DNA from: Gammaproteobacteria bacterium
Lineage (GTDB): Bacteria > Pseudomonadota > Gammaproteobacteria > SZUA-229
DNA length: 38,961 bases
Direction of reading: 5' to 3'
NCBI GenBank assembly: GCA_029881035.1
Contig: JAOUNI010000023.1
Span: forward strand, 1 to 38,961
In this document: in pieces, positions 26,200 to 33,607 of the stretch
Layout: every line of letters begins with the position of its first letter
Position numbering within the stretch: the stretch's first letter is position 1
Made by a program: the position numbers and the translations under genes
The notes under the pieces: generated by a model
Databases searched by the model: none
What the model saw: only the letters and a program-made list of their open reading frames with translations
What the model was told of the DNA's origin: nothing

Positions 26200-28590
26200 C
26201 TTTATATTTAGACATGAAATTGGTTCAGCCGCCATAAGGTAGTTGCCCTGTACGCAATTAACACCTAAGTCTTTGAGGATATCCAGGGTCTGCTCATCCT
26301 CTACCCATTCAGCGATGGTCATCAGGCTCATTGCCTCAGCAACTTGTTGAATTGACTTAACCATCGCTCTATCAATTTCATCTTCACTGATATCCCTAAC
26401 AAAAGATCCATCAATTTTAAGAAAATTAACAGGCAATGATTTTAAATAGGTAAAGGAACTTAGACCACTGCCAAAGTCATCCAGTGAAAACATACATCCG
26501 TACTGCTTTAGCTTATTAATAAATATAACAGCCTGACTCAAATTACTAATTGCAACTGTTTCCGTTATTTCAAAACAAACATGGTCCAATGGTACCTTCC
26601 ATCGTTCTTTTTCAGAAAAAATAAAATCAAACAAGCCTGGATCATTCAGTGAATCACCCGATAAATTAATAGCCACTACATTCATCACAGCATCAGGATG
26701 ATCAGATTTGCACGTTCCCATCAACTCAAATATATTAGCAATCACCCAACGATCTATCGAAGACATCAGATTAAATCGCTCAGCCGCTGGCAAAAAAGCA
26801 CCAGGAAGGATAATCGAACCATCTTCACCGATCATTCGCAGCAACACCTCGACGTGTTCCACCGAATTATTTTCAACATTAATGATATTTTGGTAATACA
26901 GACAGAGACGATTTTCTGCCATTGCTTGAGTAATTCGTGATGTCCAATGCATTTCACCATGGCGCTTAGAAACAGCTGCATCCGATTCCTCATAAACATG
27001 CACACGATTTCTACCTGCATCTTTAGCCGCATAACAGGCGATATCCGCAGAGCTTAAAATACTTGCCATATCCGAATTTTCAGAATTAATTTCAACAACG
27101 CCGATACTAACGCCAATTTCAAAAGTTTTATCTCCCCATACAAACCTGAAATCTTTAATATTTTCACGAACTTTATCCGCAATCAGTATTGATTTCTCCA
27201 GACTACAATTTTCCAGTAAAACACCAAATTCATCACCACCAAGTCTGGCCACAATATCACCGGTGCGCAATACATCATGAAACAACATTGGCAATTGCTG
27301 TAGTAACTCATCACCGGCAATATGTCCGCAGGTATCATTAACAACTTTAAACTGATCAAGATCAAGATAAAGAAAAACATGAGTCCTGTTTTCATTTTTA
27401 ACGCTAGATAAAGTTTCTTTGAGATGGGTTTCAAATTTTCTTCTATTGTACAACCCTGTCAGAGCATCATGACTCGCTTGATAGGATAATTGTCGAGTTA
27501 ACGTTCGAGCATGACTAACATCCTGAATAACAACGACTACACCCAATAAATCACCTGATTCATTTTCCATCGATGCAACAGATGCCTCAACCGCAGTTGA
27601 AGTCGATTTTTTATTGCGTAATGTAATTTGCTCAGGAAATTTAATAACGCCTCCTTTTTTTAAACACTCTTTAATCGGATTAGTTATTAACAGTTCTGAC
27701 ACATCATCAACAATATCTATCACTTCATAAAAGGATTTCCCAATCAGTTCTTCAGCCGTGCTATCCAGCAACTTTTCAGCCGCAGGATTAATAGACTTCA
27801 CATTACCATCCAGACCGATAGTAATTACCGAGTCGGTAATAGAGTTTAGAGTAACTTCTGCCAGCTCTTTCTCAACACTCAATGCAGCTTCATATTTTTC
27901 TGATCGATCCAGCGCTTTGACCAAATCTTCCTGCTGCTCCAGTACTGACTCGATTGCGTAATTAATAAAGCGTCCCAAATAACCAAATTCATCCTGGCGA
28001 GATTCATTAAATCTAATTGCTTCATCACCCAAAGTGAATTTTTTAGCCGACTCGAGCATCATAATAAATGGCCGCGTCAACATTATATGTAACAATTGCC
28101 GTAAAAATAGTCCAAAAACAAAGATACCAATACCAATACTCAGCAACATATTCTTTCGAATTTCAGCCACTGTTTTTTCTTTATTAGTAAAATAAACTTT
28201 AACCTTGAGTGGGTCTACAATGCCTGCACCATTTTTCTGACCAACATAATATTCAAACACATCATCATCGCTATTTGATTTACCAAATTCGAGTTGATAA
28301 TCACGCTCACTAATTATGGCGGAATTAAATCCCATAATTTCTCTAAAATAATTAATTCGCTGCTCTATTCTTTTATGCTCACTGTAAATACCACCAACCT
28401 TATCTATGAGCACGTCTATATCGTGCGCCAACAAAAAAGTATTAGTCTCCCGTTTTACATAAATTTCATTTTCGGCTTTATTTATAAAGTGAATAGCGAT
28501 AATCAGGCTAATTAATACAAGCACCCAAAAAACGATGCCGGCGATACGTGCAGGGAGCTTAGGATGAAATGGTATGGTATTTAGTTCCAT
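26173..28590 (-). CDS. Membrane GGDEF-EAL protein with HAMP and PAS domains
   Basis: Cyclic-di-GMP turnover protein of 805 residues. Two membrane segments (about 15-36 and 148-168) enclose a periplasmic sensor region; HAMP follows (about 170-222), then PAS (about 245-360). The GGDEF domain has an intact RLGGDEF at 449-455 and an RTGD I-site at 442-445, so a working cyclase with product inhibition is plausible. The EAL domain shows EVLLR (581-585), INLSGDSL, ITETVA, DDFGSG (704-709), Lys725 in LKIDGSF and Glu761. EWVE stands where EGVE is usual, and QGNYLMAAEP replaces QGYLF-type sequence. Most metal ligands remain, so phosphodiesterase activity is possible but not certain. Confidence 0.93.
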   Translation of the reverse strand: MELNTIPFHPKLPARIAGIVFWVLVLISLIIAIHFINKAENEIYVKRETNTFLLAHDIDVLIDKVGGIYSEHKRIEQRINYFREIMGFNSAIISERDYQLEFGKSNSDDDVFEYYVGQKNGAGIVDPLKVKVYFTNKEKTVAEIRKNMLLSIGIGIFVFGLFLRQLLHIMLTRPFIMMLESAKKFTLGDEAIRFNESRQDEFGYLGRFINYAIESVLEQQEDLVKALDRSEKYEAALSVEKELAEVTLNSITDSVITIGLDGNVKSINPAAEKLLDSTAEELIGKSFYEVIDIVDDVSELLITNPIKECLKKGGVIKFPEQITLRNKKSTSTAVEASVASMENESGDLLGVVVVIQDVSHARTLTRQLSYQASHDALTGLYNRRKFETHLKETLSSVKNENRTHVFLYLDLDQFKVVNDTCGHIAGDELLQQLPMLFHDVLRTGDIVARLGGDEFGVLLENCSLEKSILIADKVRENIKDFRFVWGDKTFEIGVSIGVVEINSENSDMASILSSADIACYAAKDAGRNRVHVYEESDAAVSKRHGEMHWTSRITQAMAENRLCLYYQNIINVENNSVEHVEVLLRMIGEDGSIILPGAFLPAAERFNLMSSIDRWVIANIFELMGTCKSDHPDAVMNVVAINLSGDSLNDPGLFDFIFSEKERWKVPLDHVCFEITETVAISNLSQAVIFINKLKQYGCMFSLDDFGSGLSSFTYLKSLPVNFLKIDGSFVRDISEDEIDRAMVKSIQQVAEAMSLMTIAEWVEDEQTLDILKDLGVNCVQGNYLMAAEPISCLNIKLNKEPANL

Positions 28591-28604
28591 CTGTTTATTA
28601 TGGC

Positions 28605-29000
28605 TTATTTAAATCCTAACCATCTGATGGCCAGATAGACGGGGCATACACCACTCACGCCCGCACCCAGTACTGCAAATCCAATAAACCAGGGGAAAAA
28701 CCAGAGCATATCAATATTATATTCGTGTACAGCGATATAACTGGTAAACACAACACTACCGAGAACCAGCCTTAACATACGAAATGCCCCAAATTGAAAT
28801 CTAGGTGGTTTAGTATATTGCAGCAGACCAGGTTCCAATTTAGATTTGCTGATCTTTTGCGTTATCACTGGCAGAGTAAAACCAGTAACCCCCTCAATAA
28901 TTACCACAACAACCAGCACATAAATCATGGCATTCGATTCAATGTACAATGCCATTAATATACATAAACCAAGTAGGAGCAAATAAAAGCGATCACTCAT
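28605..29000 (-). CDS. Small membrane protein, DUF2892-like
   Basis: A 131-residue protein with about four hydrophobic segments: two near the N-terminus (LLLLGLCILMALYI and MIYVLVVVVIIEGVTGF) and two near the end. The last part, FRMLRLVLGS and FIGFAVLGAGVSGVCPVYLAIRWLG, resembles the YgaP-like transmembrane domain family (DUF2892), which often ends with a Gly-x-Cys-Pro motif. I chose the ATG at 29000 because GGGGA lies six bases upstream; three earlier ATGs up to 29024 lack such a site. It ends 14 bp before the GGDEF-EAL gene on the same strand, so the two may be co-transcribed. Function unknown. Confidence 0.75.
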   Translation of the reverse strand: MSDRFYLLLLGLCILMALYIESNAMIYVLVVVVIIEGVTGFTLPVITQKISKSKLEPGLLQYTKPPRFQFGAFRMLRLVLGSVVFTSYIAVHEYNIDMLWFFPWFIGFAVLGAGVSGVCPVYLAIRWLGFK

Positions 29001-29103
29001 GTTATTCCCCATCATTAAATACATCGATCAGTCTTTTGAACAAACGAAAACAATCCTTGTATAATTTCTAATTCTATATTGAGTATATTGTATTTTTAGT
29101 ATA

Positions 29104-30120
29104 TTACGAGCTAACTCCAGCACAATCTCTGATCAATGTTGGCCCTTGATAGATAAAGCCGGTATAAATTTGCACCAGAGCTGCGCCCAGCTCCATTTTC
29201 CTTCTAGCATCTTCAGCTGAAAACACACCACCCGCGGCGATAACAGGGATCTTTCCATCTAGCTCAGCAACCAGTTTTTCCAGAACATCATTTGATATTA
29301 CGGTTAATGGTCGACCGCTCAGCCCGCCCTGCTCCTGAGCATATCGTTGATCACGCAGATCTTCACGACTACTGGTGGTATTTGTCGCAATAACACCATC
29401 AATCTTAAGCCGTATAAACGTCCGTGCCAGCTCAGCAATGGCGCCATCATCAAGATCAGGTGCAATTTTGACGGCCAGAGGTACGTATTTACCATACGTT
29501 GCTTCCAGGCAAGACTGCTCCTGCTTCAAACCTGAAAGCAGCTTCTCCAGCTCCTCACCATGCTGCAACTCCCTCAATCCCGGTGTATTGGGCGATGAAA
29601 TATTAATCGTTATATAGTCCGCATAGGGGTAAACCTGCGATAATGCAGTCCGATAGTCCTCAACGGCGTTCTCAAGTGAGGTGTCGCGATTCTTGCCGAT
29701 ATTGATGCCCAACACACATTGGCGCTGGCTGCGTTTAACATTATCTAGCAGATACTCAACCCCCTTATTATTAAAGCCCATTCGATTAATGATGGCCTCA
29801 TCCGCCTCCAGCCGGAACAGCCGTGGCTTCGGATTGCCCGGCTGGGCACGTGGCGTCACCGTGCCAATTTCAACAAAACCAAAACCGCAGGCGGCCAGGG
29901 CATCAATATGCTCACCATTTTTATCCAGACCCGCCGCCAGCCCGATCGGGTTTGAAAATTCTATACCCATCACCGTCACCGGCGCCTTAACGGGCTTGCC
30001 AACTATCCATCTCAACAGTCCCAATCGATGGGCCACATCCATTAACTTTAAAGACAGCGTGTGCGCAGTTTCAGGCTCTAATAAAAACAGCAGCTTTCGT
30101 ACAACGGGATAAAAATTCAT
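29104..30120 (-). CDS. pyrD: Quinone-dependent dihydroorotate dehydrogenase (class 2)
   Basis: Oxidises dihydroorotate to orotate in pyrimidine synthesis and passes electrons to the quinone pool at the inner membrane. From ATG 30120, preceded by AGGTGA, it has 338 residues. The N-terminus MNFYPVVRKLLFLLEPETAH is the membrane-associating part of class 2 enzymes. The core shows NPIGLAAGLDKNGE, GFVEIGTVTPRAQPGNPKPR, INRMGFNN, INISSPNTPGLR with the catalytic serine, ATNTT, GGLSGRPL and IAAGGVFS. A GTG at 30132 overlapping the recJ stop is a possible alternative start. It is the last gene of the rnr-rlmB-recJ cluster. Confidence 0.96.
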   Translation of the reverse strand: MNFYPVVRKLLFLLEPETAHTLSLKLMDVAHRLGLLRWIVGKPVKAPVTVMGIEFSNPIGLAAGLDKNGEHIDALAACGFGFVEIGTVTPRAQPGNPKPRLFRLEADEAIINRMGFNNKGVEYLLDNVKRSQRQCVLGINIGKNRDTSLENAVEDYRTALSQVYPYADYITINISSPNTPGLRELQHGEELEKLLSGLKQEQSCLEATYGKYVPLAVKIAPDLDDGAIAELARTFIRLKIDGVIATNTTSSREDLRDQRYAQEQGGLSGRPLTVISNDVLEKLVAELDGKIPVIAAGGVFSAEDARRKMELGAALVQIYTGFIYQGPTLIRDCAGVSS

Positions 30121-30128
30121 TCTGGTAT

Positions 30129-31862
30129 TCACCTGGATTCAATATATTCAATAATTAACTGCAAACTTCTACGGCCACGAAATTCATTCACATCCATGCG
30201 GTAAATCATCCGTAACGATGATTGGCCTGCCTGCAATATATCGGCGCACTGGTTAAAAGCAATCGCTTCCACCTCTTCGCGACTCACTTGATGCAGTAGT
30301 TTGAGTTTTAAATGCTTGTCGCCAACAATCCGCCAGTCCAGCACATCAAACTCATCGTCAAATAGCGGTTCGGCAAAACACTGACCCCACGGGCCGGCAA
30401 AACGCAAAGTCTCCGCCTGTTGCAGACTCAACTCACCCGACTGCAAACCACCATCGGTTTCTATAACTTTGTCCAGCGAGCTTTTACCCAAACTTGTTTC
30501 AATCTGCTCAGAAAACGCATTCGAAAACTGTTTGAGATCACCTTTTTTCAGGCTCAGACCCGCGGCCATGGCGTGACCACCAAATTTTTGAACTAACGAA
30601 GGGTACCTGGTCGCAATGGCATCCAGCACATCGCGAATATGCACACCCGGTATCGAACGCGCTGAGCCTTTCACCTCACCATCACCGGCATCGGCAAAAG
30701 CAATCACCGGGCGATGATATTTCTCTTTGACACGTGAAGCGAGCAACCCTACTACCCCTTGATGCCAGTCCTCGTCATACAAACAAAGACCGGCCTGCAA
30801 TTTTTGCTCGTCCATTTTTGCCAGCACACCATCCATAATGGTCATGGCCTGCGCCAGCATATCGCCTTCAATTTCTTTGCGTTGCTGATTCATGTCATTG
30901 AGCATTTTTGCATAATGCATGGCCTGGTCATAATCATCCGTTAACAGGCACTCAATGCCAACCGACATGTCATCCAGACGACCGGCCGCATTCAGTCTGG
31001 GCCCGACCGCGAAACCAAAATCCTGGGCGGTACAGACTTTCATATTCTTAGCTGAAATATCAAGCAAAGCATGAATGCCCGAACAACATTGAGCGTGACG
31101 AATTCGCTGCAGGCCCTGCTCGACCAGCAGGCGATTATTCCTGTCCAGCGGCACCACATCGGCCACCGTGCCCAGCGCCACCAGATCGAGTAACAATGCC
31201 ATATTGGGTTCAGGTCGCTGTTGATCAAACCACGCCCGTGCCCGCAATTCAGAACGCACTGCCAGCATCACGTAAAAAGCCACGCCCACTCCCGCCATCA
31301 TCTTGCTTGGAAACTGACAACCCTGCTGGTTAGGATTCACAATGGCATCGGCATCCGGCAACTGCGATCCCGGCAAATGGTGGTCGGTGACCACCACTTT
31401 TATATTTTCCTGTTTGGCCACGGCCACGCCGTCAACACTGGAAATCCCGTTATCGACAGTAATAATTAAATCGGGCGACATCGTTTTCGCCAGCAGAACA
31501 ATTTCCGGGGTCAAACCATAACCGTATTCAAAACGATTCGGCACCAGATAGCGAACACCCTGCAACCCCATGGAGCGCAAGGCACGCACCATCAGCGCGG
31601 AACTGGTCGCACCATCGGCATCAAAATCACCGACGATCATCACCGACTCATTATTCATCACCGCATCTGCAATCAATGCCGCAGCCCGATCGATCCCTTT
31701 TAACTGTTTAAAATCGAGCAGGCCAGTGAGTGAGTAATCAAGCTGTTCACAGCTTTCAATACCGCGGTTTGCATAAACCCGTTTCAACAAAGGATCTAAA
31801 TCGCTGGCGGCCAATGCCGGCGATATCGCAGAGCTCTTAGTGATGACACTGATATCATTCAT
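30129..31862 (-). CDS. recJ: Single-stranded-DNA-specific exonuclease RecJ
   Basis: 5'-3' exonuclease on single-stranded DNA, used in recombination repair, mismatch repair and rescue of stalled forks. From ATG 31862 it has 577 residues, the usual size. DHH-family motifs are complete: VGDFDADGATS near residues 77-87, ITVDNGISS, and VTDHHLPGS with the DHH triad at 160-162. GPRLNAAGRLDDM follows, and GGHAMAAGLSL is the DHHA1 signature. The start overlaps the end of the upstream gene by 8 bp, and pyrD starts 8 bp after its stop. A TTG at 31871 is an alternative start. Confidence 0.96.
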   Translation of the reverse strand: MNDISVITKSSAISPALAASDLDPLLKRVYANRGIESCEQLDYSLTGLLDFKQLKGIDRAAALIADAVMNNESVMIVGDFDADGATSSALMVRALRSMGLQGVRYLVPNRFEYGYGLTPEIVLLAKTMSPDLIITVDNGISSVDGVAVAKQENIKVVVTDHHLPGSQLPDADAIVNPNQQGCQFPSKMMAGVGVAFYVMLAVRSELRARAWFDQQRPEPNMALLLDLVALGTVADVVPLDRNNRLLVEQGLQRIRHAQCCSGIHALLDISAKNMKVCTAQDFGFAVGPRLNAAGRLDDMSVGIECLLTDDYDQAMHYAKMLNDMNQQRKEIEGDMLAQAMTIMDGVLAKMDEQKLQAGLCLYDEDWHQGVVGLLASRVKEKYHRPVIAFADAGDGEVKGSARSIPGVHIRDVLDAIATRYPSLVQKFGGHAMAAGLSLKKGDLKQFSNAFSEQIETSLGKSSLDKVIETDGGLQSGELSLQQAETLRFAGPWGQCFAEPLFDDEFDVLDWRIVGDKHLKLKLLHQVSREEVEAIAFNQCADILQAGQSSLRMIYRMDVNEFRGRRSLQLIIEYIESR

Positions 31863-32874
31863 AGGTATCAATATATTTTTCTATACGTTTATCACAGAAA
31901 AACCTGAATTTATTTTTACCGCTTATTTGGTAACAAACACCGTTACAGGGATACAGGTTAATGCTGATTTTATTTTTCATTGCCCAGCTTAAAATCGGTT
32001 CCAGCCAGTTTGTATATAACTCGTTAAATGTGGATTGCCACACCGTGACATCACCGTAACTGGTGATATTGAACAAATCGTCCAGCACTAGTAAAGATGC
32101 AGATTGCCTGGAAATTCTTCCAGAAAAATTCCCAAAATCAGATATCGGACAATAGTCCAGTTCATTTAAAGCAGCCAGGCCTTTAATCAAAGAATGGCGT
32201 CCATAAATATCCATCTTATGCTGGCTCGCCTTGACCGGAAGTTTGCCACCACCCCAAAGCCATGCACCATTAACAGGTAATTTATTATTACTGATTCTTT
32301 TTTCATTAACAGCACTGTGATGCAATAGCATCTGCACCTCATTCATAACCTTTTTCCAGAATAGGGCATCTTCACCCTGCGGCATAAAAGCATAGACATT
32401 ACGGCTAATGACTTCATTAACAGGTGTGGTAGACACATTTCCATGATCGACAATGTTTAAAAACCAGCTATCCTTATCATGCATAAAAAAATGAATGCCA
32501 TCTTCATTAAAATGTGTATTTAATTCCTCGATTAATGCTTCGGATTCATGCTGCGTTAAATCAAGTCCGTGTGTATCCCTTAGAATGGCGTGATCCATAT
32601 CTGCCTGAAGATAAACAGGATCAATATAAAACCAGTAACTACCTTCAGTATATTGACCACGCCCCAATAGCGATAGCGCTGCAGCAGGAAATGGTTTTTC
32701 CTCATCCACAGTAAAAAGCACGGCCAGCACATCATAAAAACTTTTTTGGGAGATTGTCTGTCGATCAGCTTTAGCTAACCATGACAACAACGACTTAACA
32801 GATTCACTGTTGAGGTTATCTATTTCTGGAAGAGGACCACATAAGCCCGGTATGACAAGATTAAGCTGCGCCAA
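31855..32874 (-). CDS. Conserved hypothetical protein between rlmB and recJ (COG4255-like)
   Basis: A protein of about 339 residues. From memory it resembles a gammaproteobacterial family (COG4255-like) commonly encoded just before recJ and sometimes labelled phosphoglycerate mutase-like; I could not verify this. Conserved-looking stretches are LVIPGLCGPLP, FYIDPVYLQADMDHAILRD, VNGAWLWGGGKLP and VLDDLF. No signal peptide or membrane segment is visible. The start is taken as TTG 32874, with AGG seven bases upstream; the open frame goes on to 32967, but that part lies within rlmB. It overlaps rlmB by 14 bp and recJ by 8 bp, so translational coupling is likely. Molecular function unknown. Confidence 0.8.
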   Translation of the reverse strand: MAQLNLVIPGLCGPLPEIDNLNSESVKSLLSWLAKADRQTISQKSFYDVLAVLFTVDEEKPFPAAALSLLGRGQYTEGSYWFYIDPVYLQADMDHAILRDTHGLDLTQHESEALIEELNTHFNEDGIHFFMHDKDSWFLNIVDHGNVSTTPVNEVISRNVYAFMPQGEDALFWKKVMNEVQMLLHHSAVNEKRISNNKLPVNGAWLWGGGKLPVKASQHKMDIYGRHSLIKGLAALNELDYCPISDFGNFSGRISRQSASLLVLDDLFNITSYGDVTVWQSTFNELYTNWLEPILSWAMKNKISINLYPCNGVCYQISGKNKFRFFCDKRIEKYIDTYE

Positions 32875-33607
32875 TTTTTCGCCTGATTTCAAACAAGGCA
32901 ACGCCTGTCGCAACTGAAACGTTAAGACTTTCCACGCTGCCATGCATCGGAATATAAACCAGCTCATCGCAGTTTTCGCGGGTCAGTCTGCGCATGCCTT
33001 TTTCTTCTGCACCCATAACCAGGGCCATGCGCCGGCTGGCATTAATGTCGTACAAACTCTTGTCGGTTTCGCCGGCCGTGCCGACAATCCAGACATCATG
33101 ATCATGCAGCAACTCCATCGCCCGCGCCAGATTGGTTACCTGAATAAAGGGCAAGGTATCGGCTGCGCCACAGGCTACTTTTCGCACCACCGCAGTAAGA
33201 CCCGGGCTATGATTTTTTGTAACGATGACCGCATCCACACCTGCCGCGTCAGCGGTGCGCAAACAGGCTCCCACATTATGCGGATCCTGTATTTCATCGA
33301 GAATCAGCAGCAACAGTTCACCCGGCTTGTTTAATATATCTTCCAGGTCATTCTGCCCGACTTTACTCACGCGCATTTCTGCCATCACGCCCTGATGGCT
33401 GGCATCCTGACTTTTCTTTTTCATCTTGTCGGCAGAAATAGCCTGCACTGAAACACCCAGTTTTTTAGCCAGATCAGTCAGTCTGGTAATTCGGTGGTCA
33501 GTCCTTCCCTGCAATATCCATAACTGCAGAACATTCTCGCCGCGATTTTTTAGTGCAGATTCTACGGCGTGAATACCGTAGATTAATTCATTACTAGTCT
33601 TACTCAA
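32861..33607 (-). CDS. rlmB: 23S rRNA (guanosine-2'-O-)-methyltransferase RlmB
   Basis: SpoU (SPOUT) methyltransferase that modifies G2251 of 23S rRNA in Escherichia coli, using S-adenosylmethionine. The 248-residue protein begins with the substrate-binding segment IYGIHAVESALKNR. The catalytic trefoil-knot domain shows DEIQDPHNVGACLRTADAAG, SPGLTAVVRKVACGA, LVMGAEEKGMRRL and IPMHGSVESLNVSVATGVAL. The start appears to be TTG 33607 with AGGG upstream, inside the end of rnr (8-bp overlap). In Escherichia coli rnr and rlmB are also adjacent and co-directional. Confidence 0.96.
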   Translation of the reverse strand: MSKTSNELIYGIHAVESALKNRGENVLQLWILQGRTDHRITRLTDLAKKLGVSVQAISADKMKKKSQDASHQGVMAEMRVSKVGQNDLEDILNKPGELLLLILDEIQDPHNVGACLRTADAAGVDAVIVTKNHSPGLTAVVRKVACGAADTLPFIQVTNLARAMELLHDHDVWIVGTAGETDKSLYDINASRRMALVMGAEEKGMRRLTRENCDELVYIPMHGSVESLNVSVATGVALFEIRRKIGAA

